Counted from the first letter of the stretch, positions 16,971-26,621 are shown. The stretch: 64,000 bases of DNA from Prevotellamassilia timonensis (GCF_900106785.1 NZ_LT629845.1:435028-499027); one strand, 5' to 3'. Numbers and translations: made by a program. Notes: a model not told the origin generated them from the letters alone.

Positions 16971-18140
16971 TTAGTAGTTGAACTCGCCAAACTCGCTCTT
17001 GATGGTGAGTGAGCGCGGGCCTTCTTCGATATGGCCTACAACTTGTGCATCGATGTTGAAGCTCTTGCTGATGGCAATAACTTTTTCGGCATTTTCGGGA
17101 CGTACGTAGACTTCGAGTCGGTGTCCCATATTGAACACTTTGTACATTTCTGCCCAGTCGGTGCCGCTTTGCTCTGCAATGGTCTTGAAGAGAGGTGGCA
17201 CGGGGAACATATTGTCCTTGATGACGCGGCAATTTTCGCCCACAAAGTGCAGAACCTTGGTTTGTGCACCGCCTGTGCAGTGTACCATACCATGGATTTC
17301 GGGACGCAGTTCGTCGAGCAGTTTCTTCACGACGGGTGCGTATGTACGGGTGGGGGAAAGTACAAGCTTGCCGGCATTGATGGGTGAGCCTTCCACCTTG
17401 TCGGTAAGTTTAAGTCCGCCGCTATATACCAATTCTTCGGGTACGGCATGGTCGTAGCTCTCGGGATATTTTTCTGCCAAGTATTTGGCAAACACATCGT
17501 GACGGGCTGAGGTGAGTCCGTTAGACCCCATTCCACCATTGTACTCCTTCTCGTAGGTAGCTTGACCACTTGACGAGAGGCCGACAATAACATCGCCCGG
17601 ACGAATGTTGGCATTGTTGATAACGTCGCTGCGTTTCATGCGGCAAGTGACAGTAGAGTCGACGATGATTGTGCGCACAAGGTCGCCCACATCGGCAGTT
17701 TCTCCGCCAGTGGCATAGATGCCTACCCCCATGTCGCGCATCTGCTGCAACAACTCGTCTGTGCCGTTGATGATGGCAGAGATCACTTCGCCCGGTATGA
17801 GCATTTTGTTGCGGCCAATGGTAGAGCTTACAAGAATGTTGTCAACGGCTCCAACGCAAAGGAGGTCGTCTGTGTTCATAATAAGGGCATCTTGCGCAAT
17901 GCCTTTCCATACAGAGAGGTCGCCCGTCTCTTTCCAGTACATGTATGCAAGGCTTGATTTGGTGCCGGCACCATCAGCATGCATGATATTGCAATATTCG
18001 GGGTCACCACCCAATATGTCGGGAATGATTTTGCAAAAGGCTTGAGGGAATATGCCCTTGTCAATGTTTTTGATGGCGTTATGCACGTCTTCTTTCATGG
18101 CGGATACGCCGCGCATCATGTATCGTTGTTTGCTGTCCAT
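16971..18140 (-). CDS. purM: Phosphoribosylformylglycinamidine cyclo-ligase (AIR synthase)
   Basis: Closes the imidazole ring in purine synthesis, converting FGAM to AIR with ATP. The N-terminal AIRS domain has DGAGTKSSLAY, MNTDDLLCVGA and TGGETADVGD. The C-terminal domain contains HCTGGAQTKVLHF, where most enzymes have HITGGG, and ends near GPRSLTIKSEFGEF. At 389 residues it corresponds to the longer Bacteroidetes form. It is flanked by lemA upstream (on the same strand) and its own terminator. Confidence 0.92.
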   Translation of the reverse strand: MDSKQRYMMRGVSAMKEDVHNAIKNIDKGIFPQAFCKIIPDILGGDPEYCNIMHADGAGTKSSLAYMYWKETGDLSVWKGIAQDALIMNTDDLLCVGAVDNILVSSTIGRNKMLIPGEVISAIINGTDELLQQMRDMGVGIYATGGETADVGDLVRTIIVDSTVTCRMKRSDVINNANIRPGDVIVGLSSSGQATYEKEYNGGMGSNGLTSARHDVFAKYLAEKYPESYDHAVPEELVYSGGLKLTDKVEGSPINAGKLVLSPTRTYAPVVKKLLDELRPEIHGMVHCTGGAQTKVLHFVGENCRVIKDNMFPVPPLFKTIAEQSGTDWAEMYKVFNMGHRLEVYVRPENAEKVIAISKSFNIDAQVVGHIEEGPRSLTIKSEFGEFNY

Positions 18141-18175
18141 GTGAACTGATGAGTATGTATGTTTAGAGTTGTGTA

Positions 18176-18766
18176 TTAAAATTCTACCTTGGGTGCTTTT
18201 TCTGCTCCGGCCTCAGCCTCAAACTGATTCTTTTTGTCAAAGCCAAACATTCCTGCCACGATATTGGCAGGGAAACGGCGCACGCTCACATTATAGGTTT
18301 GAACGGCCGAGTTGTAAATTTGACGACTTTCGTTGATACGATTTTCAGTCCCCTCGAGTTGTGCTTGAAGTTCTGAAAAGTTCTCGTTGGCCTTGAGGTT
18401 GGGATAATTTTCAGACACCGCCATCAAGCGGCCGAGAGCTTGTGACAATTCGCCTTGTGCGGCTTGATATTGTTTGAGCTTTTCGGGGGTAAGGTTGTCT
18501 GAATTTATAGTTACTTGTGTAGCTTTGGCTCGTGCAGCCATTACATTCTCGAGTGTCTCGCTTTCGTGTTTGGCATATCCCTTAACGGTACTTACCAAAT
18601 TAGGTATGAGGTCGGCACGGCGCTGATATTGTGATTGAATGTTGCCCCATGCAGTGGCCACAGCCTCGTCTTTGGCAATCAGACCATTGTAGGTGGTCAG
18701 TGTGCCGCCTACCATAATAAGAATTAGCACGCCAATCACGAGCAGGGTTATTGTTCCTTTCTTCAT
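18176..18766 (-). CDS. lemA: LemA family protein
   Basis: A 196-residue inner-membrane-anchored LemA protein: an N-terminal transmembrane helix (LLVIGVLILIMVGG, residues 8-21) followed by a helical bundle with the family signature NIQSQYQRRADLIPNLVSTV and ARAKATQ. The function of LemA is unknown; it frequently pairs with a TPM/YgcG-domain protein, as it does here 48 bp upstream, and the pair is probably an operon with an envelope role. Confidence 0.93.
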   Translation of the reverse strand: MKKGTITLLVIGVLILIMVGGTLTTYNGLIAKDEAVATAWGNIQSQYQRRADLIPNLVSTVKGYAKHESETLENVMAARAKATQVTINSDNLTPEKLKQYQAAQGELSQALGRLMAVSENYPNLKANENFSELQAQLEGTENRINESRQIYNSAVQTYNVSVRRFPANIVAGMFGFDKKNQFEAEAGAEKAPKVEF

Positions 18767-18814
18767 ATCCGTTTGTTGTTAGTTTGAAAAATGTCTGTTC
18801 GTTGTATTTTTTTG

Positions 18815-19717
18815 TCAAAACCGGCCGCCGCTTCCGCCGCCGCCAAAGGTGCCGCCGCCAAAAGAGCCTCCGATACTTCCTCCACCGAATGAACCCCCAC
18901 CGCTGCCACCGCCAAACCATATGGGTGGAATGGCATTGCCGTTGTGTGTGTCGTTTGTGTCGGTATAGTGTGTTGTTTTATTCCCGCACTTGGGACATTG
19001 CCAAATGGTACGTATCTTCCAATCGCTAATAGCACTGGCGCGCACCCTCTGACTGCTGACTTTGCGCATGCGTGTCTTGCATTTAGGGCATCTTGGTGTG
19101 CGGTGGGCAAATATGTATGAGATGGCAATAATGAACAGCAATGCGATAATGAAACCTGCAACTGCGGCCGAACTGTCATCGTCGTTTCCATTCTCAGCTG
19201 TCAGGGAATTGTCTTTGCGCACATAGCTGTCAATGCGCTTGATTGTGTTGACAATGGCACTGTTCCAATCGCCAGCTTTTAGTGCTGGCACCATTACCTG
19301 ATTTTGAATTCGCCTGCAAATGGCGTCAGGCAGTGCACCTTCGAGCCCGTTGCCGGTAAGTATTTGGTAGCTTCTGTCCTCTGTTGCTAAAATGACTATC
19401 AAGCCAGAGCGTTGTTCTTTTGAGCCGATGCCATATTTGCGGCTCAAATCCATACCAAATTGATAAGGGTCATCGCCCTTAAGCTGTTTAACCACCACCA
19501 CTACAGTTTGAATGCCTTTGTCGCGTTCCAACGCTTGCAGCATGCTGTCTGTGGCGGCAACAGCTGTTGGCGATAGCACACCGTCGGGGTTGCACACATA
19601 ATGTTGCGCGTTTTGCAAGTGAACCATGGGCAATGTCTCGATGGTCCACTTCTCTGCAAGCGCCATAGTGGTGGCTATGGCTGCAAACATCAGTAGTGTG
19701 AAGATTTTGCGTAACAT
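18815..19717 (-). CDS. TPM-domain (YgcG-type) membrane protein with zinc-ribbon-like Cys
   Basis: A 300-residue protein: a signal peptide (about 1-21), a TPM domain (about 40-165) with NPDGVLSPTAVAA, DKGIQTVVVV and GNGLEGALPDAICRRI, then a transmembrane helix (AGFIIALLFIIAISYIF). A cytoplasmic CPKC...CPKC double pair could bind zinc, and the long Gly-rich tail ends GGGGSGGRF. TPM proteins are linked to membrane-protein turnover and photosystem repair in other organisms; the role here is unknown. It is coupled with lemA directly downstream. Confidence 0.88.
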   Translation of the reverse strand: MLRKIFTLLMFAAIATTMALAEKWTIETLPMVHLQNAQHYVCNPDGVLSPTAVAATDSMLQALERDKGIQTVVVVVKQLKGDDPYQFGMDLSRKYGIGSKEQRSGLIVILATEDRSYQILTGNGLEGALPDAICRRIQNQVMVPALKAGDWNSAIVNTIKRIDSYVRKDNSLTAENGNDDDSSAAVAGFIIALLFIIAISYIFAHRTPRCPKCKTRMRKVSSQRVRASAISDWKIRTIWQCPKCGNKTTHYTDTNDTHNGNAIPPIWFGGGSGGGSFGGGSIGGSFGGGTFGGGGSGGRF

Positions 19718-19786
19718 ATTTGTGATGGGTGCGGCAAGAACGCCGTACTAAACTCGCTTTGTTGTTTTGTTAAACCGAAACCTATG

Positions 19787-19794
19787 CAAAGATA
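19787..19794 (-). promoter_or_regulatory. Probable -7 box for the TPM/lemA operon
   Basis: The minus strand reads TATCTTTG (TAnnTTTG), 70 bp upstream of the TPM gene start. No matching -33 TTTG at the standard spacing was found. Confidence 0.55.
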
Positions 19795-20033
19795 GGGTAA
19801 ATCATTGAGAAATGTACGCTAAATGCCTTACTTTTAATGCAGAAGCGTTGGTTCTGTTCATTTTATGGTGCAAATGTTTGCCTCAGAACTGAATAAGTGA
19901 GAACTTTGTACGACTTAAAAGATTTGGCTTTGTCGCACGATTTTCCGTACTTAGCAACCTTTATAAACTGATGTATAATAACACCTGTTCGCATATTCTC
20001 ACGAGAGAATGCAGTAGGGCATATCTTAAAACA

Positions 20034-20414
20034 ATGAAACAAAATGGATATGTGCAGAAGCAGTATGGTATTAAGACCAAACGTTTCTGCCAAACACTTG
20101 ATTTGAAAAACGAGCCAGAACTCATTGCCGCATACAAGAAATTGCATGAAGAAGGTCACGTCTGGAGAGAAATCCTCAGTGGTATCAAAGAGGTAGGCAT
20201 TCTCGAAATGGAGATTTACCTGTTGGAAAACCGCCTGTTTATGATTGTTGAAACGCCAGAGGATTTTAATTGGGACGAGTCGATGGCAAAACTGGCCAAA
20301 CTGCCAAAGCAAGAAGAATGGGAGGCACTGACAGGGAAATATCAAAAGACGAAAGACGGTGCCACCTCTTCAGAAAAATGGCAACTTATGGAGCGTATAT
20401 TCCATCTGTATTAG
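20034..20414 (+). CDS. L-rhamnose/L-fucose mutarotase-like protein (RhaM family)
   Basis: A 126-residue protein of the RhaM/DUF718 fold, which interconverts alpha and beta anomers of deoxyhexoses. Visible features are FCQTLDLKNEPELIAAYKKL, HEEGHVWREIL (the active-site His region), GILEMEIYLLENRLFMIVET and the C-terminal WQLMERIFHL. An upstream ATG at 19971 would add 21 residues without homology, so 20034 is preferred. It stands alone, facing rarA across a shared terminator, with no sugar catabolic genes nearby, so its substrate cannot be inferred from context. Confidence 0.85.
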   Translation: MKQNGYVQKQYGIKTKRFCQTLDLKNEPELIAAYKKLHEEGHVWREILSGIKEVGILEMEIYLLENRLFMIVETPEDFNWDESMAKLAKLPKQEEWEALTGKYQKTKDGATSSEKWQLMERIFHLY

Positions 20415-20457
20415 TGGGGCGCTCATATGGCTTGCCAGGAACTTGCCTCACATAATA

Positions 20458-20487
20458 GGGCTGACATCTTGCATCAGATGTCAGCCC
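20458..20487. terminator. Bidirectional terminator between the RhaM-like gene and rarA
   Basis: A 12-bp perfect stem, GGGCTGACATCT with AGATGTCAGCCC, between convergent genes, with a T-rich stretch (ATTCTTTATCTTT) after the plus-strand copy. Confidence 0.75.
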
Positions 20488-20493
20488 CATTCT

Positions 20494-21762
20494 TTATCTT
20501 TGCTTGCCTTTCCATAATGTATTCATGCGGTCACGGCTGCGGTCTTCTGCCTGATTATTGCATGGTTTCCAAAGCACTTCGTCCTTGACCTCATTGGGCA
20601 GATATTGTTGTGGCGTAAAGTTTCCCGGGTAATCGTGAGGGTATAAGTAGCCGTCGTGATAGCCAAGTTCCGCCATAAGTTTGGTGGGCGCATTGCGCAA
20701 GTGCAGCGGCACGGGCAGATTGCCTGTGCGTTTTACCAACTGCAGGGCGTTGTTAATGCCCATGTACGCCGAGTTGCTTTTGGCGCTGGTGGCCAGATAA
20801 ACCGTAGCTTCGGCCAACGGAATGCGCCCTTCAGGCCAGCCAATTTTAGCTACAGCATCAAATGCTGCATTGGCCAGCAGCAGCGCGTTGGGATTGGCAA
20901 GTCCGATATCCTCAGAGGCCGAAATGACCAAGCGCCGTGCTATGAATTTGGGATCCTCGCCGCCCTCAATCATGCGTGCCAACCAATATAGTGCCGCATC
21001 GGGGTCACTGCCTCGAATACTTTTTATGAAGGCCGAAATGATGTCATAGTGCATTTCCCCTTCCTTGTCGTAGGCCAATGGGTTTTGTTGCAGACGTTCG
21101 GTGATTGTAGCATTGTCAATAACGAGTGGGTCGGCATCAGAGGCAGATGTCACCAAATCGAGTATGCCTAATAGTTTACGGGCATCACCACCGCTGTATC
21201 TGAACAGAGCTTCAGTCTCTTTCACCTCGATATGTCGTTCTTTCAGCACCAAGTCCTTGGTCAGGGCGCGATGTAGCAGCACTTCGAGGTCAGCCTTGTC
21301 CAAACTCTTTAGCACATACACTTGGCAGCGCGACAAGAGCGGACGTATGACCTCAAATGAAGGATTTTCGGTGGTGGCGCCAATCAGCGTAATGGCACCA
21401 GTTTCAACAGCGGCCAAGAGCGAATCTTGTTGCGACTTTGAAAAGCGGTGAATTTCGTCAATAAACAAAATAGGGCTTTGCTCGCTGAAGAAACGTCCGT
21501 TTGTGGCACGGTCTATCACCTCGCGCACCTCTTTCACCCCGCTATTTACTGCTGATAGCGTGTAGAAAGGCGTGTCGAGATGTTGCGCAATGATTTTGGC
21601 CAAAGTTGTCTTGCCAACTCCCGGTGGCCCCCATAAAATGAATGAAGAAATATGTCCGGAGTCAATCATCTGACGCAGTACGGCACCTGGCCCTACCAGA
21701 TGTTTTTGGCCTATGTAATCGTTGAGCGTTGTAGGGCGCAGACGTTCAGCTAATGGTTTCAT
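20494..21762 (-). CDS. rarA: Replication-associated recombination protein A (RarA/MgsA)
   Basis: An AAA+ clamp-loader-like ATPase that acts at stalled replication forks. Walker A is WGPPGVGKTTLAK, Walker B is FIDEIHRF, the sensor region is IGATTENPSFEV, and the C-terminal oligomerisation part contains RRLVISASEDIGLANP. At 422 residues it is normal. Its start overlaps the stop of the ABC-F gene in an ATGA tetranucleotide, so the two are probably translationally coupled. Confidence 0.96.
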   Translation of the reverse strand: MKPLAERLRPTTLNDYIGQKHLVGPGAVLRQMIDSGHISSFILWGPPGVGKTTLAKIIAQHLDTPFYTLSAVNSGVKEVREVIDRATNGRFFSEQSPILFIDEIHRFSKSQQDSLLAAVETGAITLIGATTENPSFEVIRPLLSRCQVYVLKSLDKADLEVLLHRALTKDLVLKERHIEVKETEALFRYSGGDARKLLGILDLVTSASDADPLVIDNATITERLQQNPLAYDKEGEMHYDIISAFIKSIRGSDPDAALYWLARMIEGGEDPKFIARRLVISASEDIGLANPNALLLANAAFDAVAKIGWPEGRIPLAEATVYLATSAKSNSAYMGINNALQLVKRTGNLPVPLHLRNAPTKLMAELGYHDGYLYPHDYPGNFTPQQYLPNEVKDEVLWKPCNNQAEDRSRDRMNTLWKGKQR

Positions 21763-23675
21763 TGTTCTATTTCGCTAAGTTCGAGCCATCGCATCGATTT
21801 TTCGTCAAGTTCTTCTTCGAGCAAAGGCAGACGTTTGCTTTTTTCTGTAAGTTCGTCAACGGACAGTGTGCCAGAGCAAAGACTTGTTTCGATTTCCTTC
21901 TTTTCGGCTTCGAGTTTTTCAATGTCCGTTTCAAGCTGCTTGAGTTCTTGCTTTTCCTTGAAAGACAGTTTGCGTTTCTTTTCGCCGCCCCAAGTGTTTG
22001 CTTTTGCATTAGTGTTGGTGGCTTGCTGCTTCTTTGCGGCTTCTCTCTCCTCTTGCTCTTCATGTTCACGCAGCGATTTCCATTCGCGGTATTCTGAATA
22101 ATTACCAGGAAAATCGTCAATCTTGCCCTCACCGTTAAACACTAACAGATGGTCGACAACCTTGTCCATGAAGTAGCGGTCGTGACTGACTACTATCACA
22201 CACCCCTTGAAGTCCTGAAGATATTCCTCAAGAATTTGCAGCGTGGCAATATCAAGGTCATTGGTCGGTTCGTCAAGCACCAAGAAGTTGGGGTTCTTCA
22301 TCAGCACAGTGCATAGTTGCAGGCGTCGGCGCTCACCTCCCGACAATTTGTAAATGTAATCTTGCTGACGGGCTGGTGGAAAGAGAAAATGTGTCAGAAA
22401 CTGCATGGCTGTCAGGTGTCGTCCATTTCCCAAGTCAATGTATTCGGCATGTTTGCGTACCGCGTCAATAACCTTGTCTTGCTCGTTAAAGTCCATGCCG
22501 TCTTGTGAGAAGTAGCCAAATCGTACAGTCTCACCCACAACAAAACGGCCTTCATCGGGTTGTTCAAGTCCAAGCAATAGTTTGATGAATGTGCTCTTGC
22601 CGGTACCATTGCCACCCACAATGCCCATCTTTTCGAACCGTGCGAAGTTGTAGTAAAAGTGGTCAAGAATAATCTTCTGCTGTTTTTGGCCGTCGGCACC
22701 AGGCACATCGAAAGCTTTGCTCACATATTCAGCTTCAAATATTTTGCTGCCAATGTATCCGCTCTTTACCTCAAGTCGTGCAGCCCTTTCCTCACGCCGT
22801 TGCTTGGCACGCTGTTCCAATTCAACAAAAGCCTCTTTGCGGTAGCGTGCTTTAGTGCCTCTGGCACAGGGCATGCGGCGCATCCAGTCAAGCTCTTTGC
22901 GATACAGGTTGTTGGCGCGTGCTATGTTAGCATTCTGTGCCGTGATGCGTTGCTCGCGTTTTTCGAGATAATACTCATAGTTGCCATCGTAGGTGTAAAT
23001 GGTCTCATCGTCAAGTTCCAGTATGCGCTGGCACACATTGTCAAGGAAGTAACGGTCGTGTGTCACCATGAGCAGCGCTTTGGTAGTGCGTTGCAAGTAA
23101 CCCTCCAACCATTCAATCATTGAAAGGTCAAGGTGGTTTGTTGGCTCGTCAAGCACCAGCAAATCGGGGTCAGCCAGTAGTACATTAGCCAGAGCCACGC
23201 GTTTGAGTTGCCCACCAGACAACTCTTCTACCGGCTGCGTGAAATTGTTAATGTCGAGTTTCGACAGAATTTGCTTGGCCTTCAACTCAAAGTCCCATGC
23301 CTCGCGTCGTTCCATTTCGTCTATCAGTTCGCTCAACCCCGGATTGCCGGGTGTGGCAAGGCATTGTTCGTATTGGCTGATAAGGGTTGACAATTCTCCA
23401 GCACGCTGGAAGCAGGCGTCAATCACAGTTGTACCAGGCTCAAACACTGGCGCTTGTTCCAAAATGGCAATGTTGGCATCGCGTCTTGTCACGATAGTTC
23501 CCCCGTCATAATCCTCCTTTCCGGCCAAAATGTTCAGCAAAGTACTTTTCCCGGCTCCGTTATGTGCTATGAGTCCGACTTTCTGGCCGTCGGCAACCGA
23601 GAAACTTATGTCGTTAAAGAGTTCGAGCGCACCAAAGCGTTTAGTCAGGTGCTGAATGTCGAGTAATGGAATCAT
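21759..23675 (-). CDS. ABC-F family ATPase (Uup-like)
   Basis: A 638-residue soluble protein with two ABC cassettes and no membrane segments, typical of the ABC-F ribosome-associated ATPases. The first cassette has GLIAHNGAGKSTLLN and ELSGGQLKRVALANVLL; the second has GGNGTGKSTFIKLLLG and LSGGERRRLQL. The linker lies between, and a charged coiled-coil C-terminal domain (about 555-630) resembles Uup. The start at 23675 (MIPLLDIQHLT) begins the first beta strand; a longer frame adds 14 unlikely residues. It overlaps rarA by 4 bp. Confidence 0.93.
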   Translation of the reverse strand: MIPLLDIQHLTKRFGALELFNDISFSVADGQKVGLIAHNGAGKSTLLNILAGKEDYDGGTIVTRRDANIAILEQAPVFEPGTTVIDACFQRAGELSTLISQYEQCLATPGNPGLSELIDEMERREAWDFELKAKQILSKLDINNFTQPVEELSGGQLKRVALANVLLADPDLLVLDEPTNHLDLSMIEWLEGYLQRTTKALLMVTHDRYFLDNVCQRILELDDETIYTYDGNYEYYLEKREQRITAQNANIARANNLYRKELDWMRRMPCARGTKARYRKEAFVELEQRAKQRREERAARLEVKSGYIGSKIFEAEYVSKAFDVPGADGQKQQKIILDHFYYNFARFEKMGIVGGNGTGKSTFIKLLLGLEQPDEGRFVVGETVRFGYFSQDGMDFNEQDKVIDAVRKHAEYIDLGNGRHLTAMQFLTHFLFPPARQQDYIYKLSGGERRRLQLCTVLMKNPNFLVLDEPTNDLDIATLQILEEYLQDFKGCVIVVSHDRYFMDKVVDHLLVFNGEGKIDDFPGNYSEYREWKSLREHEEQEEREAAKKQQATNTNAKANTWGGEKKRKLSFKEKQELKQLETDIEKLEAEKKEIETSLCSGTLSVDELTEKSKRLPLLEEELDEKSMRWLELSEIEQ

Positions 23676-23710
23676 TGTGTTTGAGAAATAGGGGGGAGTA
23701 AAAGCTAATA

Positions 23711-23751
23711 TGCACACGCGCTTTCAAGGGTGTTAAGAAAACGCGTGTGCA
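23711..23751 (-). terminator. Hairpin between nagA and the ABC-F gene
   Basis: A perfect 10-bp stem, TGCACACGCG with CGCGTGTGCA, 31 bp past the nagA stop. Only a modest T content follows on the minus strand. Confidence 0.6.
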
Positions 23752-23781
23752 CATCAGCACAATGGAGGTTAGCGTTGAGGC

Positions 23782-24939
23782 TTAGAGTTCATTGGTTACA
23801 ACGTTGCCCATTTGCATCACGTATGTCAGTTTGAGGTTCTCGTCAAACATCATGAGGTCGGCGTCCTTGCCAGCTTCGAGCGAACCCTTGCGGTCGAACA
23901 CGCCCATGATTTTGGCCGGAGTTTCGCTGGCCATACGGCAAGCGTCCTCCAATGGAATGTTAGCCATCTGCACGCAGGTGCGGATAAGACGGTCCATTGT
24001 GGCGATAGAGCCTGCCAGAGCCGAACGGTCTGCCAATTTGCACACGCCGTCCTCCAATATGACGCGGGGGTCGAAGGCTGCATCGCCTTCAGTTGCAGCG
24101 CATGCCAAAGAGTCGGTAATGAGTGCTGTCTTTTCAACGCCCTTGATTTGGTAAATCATGCGCAACATGACGGGAGGCACGTGAATGCCATCGGCAATCA
24201 TTTCGACAGTCATGTCCTCAAGTGCAAAAATACTTTCTACTGTGCCAGGCACCTTAAATTCACGGTTCTTGTAAACCACCGGCATGGCATTGTAGAAGTG
24301 TGTGGCATGAGTCATACCAGCATCGTGGCCGGCCACCACGTCCTCGTAAGTGGCGCGCGTGTGGGCAATGGCAGGTAAAACGCCATGTTTGCGGCAGGCG
24401 GTGATAAACTCAACCGAGCCGGGGAGTTCGGGCGCCTCGTCCCAACGCTTCAGACACTTATATTTCTCAAGCAGCGGTTCATACTCTTCAGCCACGGGAG
24501 CCTTGATCCACTCGGGAATTTGCGCACCAGCTTGTTTAGGGTTGAAGTACGGACCCTCGAGGTGCAGACCGAGCACGGGGCTATTCTCTTCAGCCATCAA
24601 TTTGTCACAAGTTTGGCAGGCAGCCTCAATCATAGGCACGGTTGACGATGACAGTGTGGGGAATATCGAGGTCGTGCCGTGCTTGGCATGGGCGTTGATG
24701 GCTACGCGGAAAGCCTCTTCGGTACCCTCCATAAAGTCGCGTCCACCACCGCCGTGGACGTGCATTTCGATGCCACCAGGCACAATAGTGCAACCCTTCG
24801 CATCAATGATTTCGGCACCCTCAACGTGCAAGTCGTTGTTGCTAACGGCTTTGATCTTGTTACCTTCAACAATTACAGAACCGCCCTTGAGCCAACCCTG
24901 TGGGGTGAGAATGCGGCCATTAATGATTTGCTTAAGCAT
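23782..24939 (-). CDS. nagA: N-acetylglucosamine-6-phosphate deacetylase
   Basis: Removes acetate from GlcNAc-6-P, feeding amino sugars into glycolysis or cell-wall synthesis. It is an amidohydrolase-fold enzyme of 385 residues with metal-binding HxH in EMHVHGGGG, HLEGPYFNPKQAGAQ (metal Glu and substrate loop), AIAHTRAT and GMTHATHFYNAMP (metal His), and the catalytic Asp in LITDSLA. The start at 24939 (MLKQIINGRIL) is chosen because an upstream frame adds 23 residues without family resemblance. No nagB is adjacent in the window. Confidence 0.95.
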   Translation of the reverse strand: MLKQIINGRILTPQGWLKGGSVIVEGNKIKAVSNNDLHVEGAEIIDAKGCTIVPGGIEMHVHGGGGRDFMEGTEEAFRVAINAHAKHGTTSIFPTLSSSTVPMIEAACQTCDKLMAEENSPVLGLHLEGPYFNPKQAGAQIPEWIKAPVAEEYEPLLEKYKCLKRWDEAPELPGSVEFITACRKHGVLPAIAHTRATYEDVVAGHDAGMTHATHFYNAMPVVYKNREFKVPGTVESIFALEDMTVEMIADGIHVPPVMLRMIYQIKGVEKTALITDSLACAATEGDAAFDPRVILEDGVCKLADRSALAGSIATMDRLIRTCVQMANIPLEDACRMASETPAKIMGVFDRKGSLEAGKDADLMMFDENLKLTYVMQMGNVVTNEL

Positions 24940-25233
24940 GATAGAATTAAAGTTTGATGGGCAGAATGGCTTGGTGTGCGTTACAGGGCAAATATGATAT
25001 GCTGTCACTACGGGTTAGGTTAAAGCCTCCCTGCCTGAATGATATCAAGTTGATTGTTATAGCGGTGCGTTGGCCGAATTTGTTGACGAACAAATGAACG
25101 ACGAGTTGCAGTGTCCTTCTGGCCGTGTCCCCGTCTGTATCACACATTCGCAGGTCGAAAAGAGCAAGGCGTGCCTACTTGTCAGCCTGTTAATATGTTA
25201 GCCCGTTAATGCTTAATTCCGCTAACGTCATAG

Positions 25234-25241
25234 CAAAGGTA
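25234..25241 (-). promoter_or_regulatory. Probable -7 box reading toward nagA
   Basis: The minus strand reads TACCTTTG (TAnnTTTG), 295 bp from the nagA start, implying a long leader or another promoter nearer the gene. Confidence 0.4.
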
Positions 25242-25253
25242 AGCATATTTTTC

Positions 25254-25261
25254 TAACTTTG
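25254..25261 (+). promoter_or_regulatory. Probable -7 box of the NhaC-type gene
   Basis: TAACTTTG matches TAnnTTTG, 18 bp before the ATG, giving a very short leader. Confidence 0.6.
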
Positions 25262-25279
25262 CACTCAAAATCTAAATAA

Positions 25280-26608
25280 ATGACTACTAAACAACGTGAA
25301 GACCGCCGGCTGCGTCCTCGTCGCCGTGGTTGGCTTGCGCTCATGCCGCTTGTGTTGCTTGCGCTGCTTATGGCAGTGATGGGCATATTGATGAACGACT
25401 TTTCGAGTGTGCCGATGACCATCGTGTTTCTGTTTACAGGTATAGCCTCATTGCTCACATTGCGTGGTTACAGCATTGATGAGCGTGTGCGCGCCTTTTC
25501 GCATGGTGCCGGCAGCAGCGACCTCTTATTGATGGTATGGATATTTGTGCTTGCAGGTGCTTTTGCTGCATCGGCCAAGGAAATGGGCGCGGTAACGGCA
25601 ACGGTCGACCTGACTATGAGGTGCTTGCCCGGAAACATTTTGCTTGCCGGGTTGTTCCTGGCATCGTGTGTGGTGTCGCTTTGTATAGGCACGTCGGTAG
25701 GCACCATCGTGGCACTTGTGCCAATGGCGGCTGAAATGTCGGCACGCACAGGGGTGTCATTACCCTTCATGGTGGCTATAGTGGTGGGCGGCTCCTTCTT
25801 CGGCGATAATCTTTCATTCATATCCGACACAACTGTGGCTGCCACCCGTACCCAGAATTGTACCATGCGCGACAAGTTTCGCACCAATTTCCGCATTGTG
25901 CTGCCGGCTGCCATTCTGTGTTTTGGAATTTACGCCTTTATGGGTTTTGAGCAAGGCGTGGTATCAGCCAATGCTCAAGGCATCTTGCATCTTTGGCGAG
26001 TGCTGCCTTATGCCGTGGTGCTTGTAGCGGCGTTGTGCGGCATGAACGTTATGATGGTGCTCTGTGTTGGCACGCTTTTAACGGGTGTGGTTGGCATAGC
26101 CGAGGGGGCTTACACGCTTTCGGGTTGGTTGCTCTCCATGGCGCATGGCATAACGGGCATGGGCGACTTAATTCTCATCTCCATGATGGCTGGAGGCCTA
26201 TTGGCAGTTGTGCGTAAGGGTGGGGGAGTTACCTATCTCGTGCGTGTGCTGACCCGCCGTGTGCACTCGCGTCGTGCGGCAGAGTGTTGTATAGCTTCAT
26301 TGGTTGCCCTTACCAACTGCTGCACAGCCAACAATACTGTGGCCATATTGTCGGTTGGGGCAATAACTAAAGACATCAGTGTGCGCTATGGCGTGGACAA
26401 ACGTCGCGCGGCAAGCTTGCTCGATATATTCTCATGCGTGGTACAAGGCATTATACCATATGGTGCCCAGTTGCTCATGGCCAGTGGTCTGGCTCTTGTA
26501 AGCCCGATGCAGATTATCCCCAATCTTTATTACCCAATGTTGCTGGCATTGTCGGCAATTTTAAGCATAGCCGTAACAGGCAGGAATAAAGGACAAACAA
26601 AAAAATAA
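25280..26608 (+). CDS. NhaC-family Na+/H+ antiporter
   Basis: A 442-residue polytopic inner-membrane protein with about eleven hydrophobic segments. The Na_H_antiporter (NhaC) family features are seen in SLCIGTSVGTIVALVP, GGSFFGDNLSFISDTTVAATRTQ (the most conserved motif of the family), and TNCCTANNTVAIL. It would exchange Na+ or a related cation or solute for H+. A basic N-terminus before the first helix fits the positive-inside rule. It diverges from nagA and is followed 13 bp later by a serine hydrolase gene. Confidence 0.88.
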   Translation: MTTKQREDRRLRPRRRGWLALMPLVLLALLMAVMGILMNDFSSVPMTIVFLFTGIASLLTLRGYSIDERVRAFSHGAGSSDLLLMVWIFVLAGAFAASAKEMGAVTATVDLTMRCLPGNILLAGLFLASCVVSLCIGTSVGTIVALVPMAAEMSARTGVSLPFMVAIVVGGSFFGDNLSFISDTTVAATRTQNCTMRDKFRTNFRIVLPAAILCFGIYAFMGFEQGVVSANAQGILHLWRVLPYAVVLVAALCGMNVMMVLCVGTLLTGVVGIAEGAYTLSGWLLSMAHGITGMGDLILISMMAGGLLAVVRKGGGVTYLVRVLTRRVHSRRAAECCIASLVALTNCCTANNTVAILSVGAITKDISVRYGVDKRRAASLLDIFSCVVQGIIPYGAQLLMASGLALVSPMQIIPNLYYPMLLALSAILSIAVTGRNKGQTKK

Positions 26609-26621
26609 CCACATTATAATA

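Larger units (their letters stand above)
24940..25279. other. Divergent control region between nagA and the NhaC-type gene
   Basis: No gene is supported in this 340-bp gap. It contains two oppositely directed TAnnTTTG boxes only 12 bp apart (25234-25241 minus, 25254-25261 plus) and an untranslated stretch of nearly 300 bp before nagA. Confidence 0.55.
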
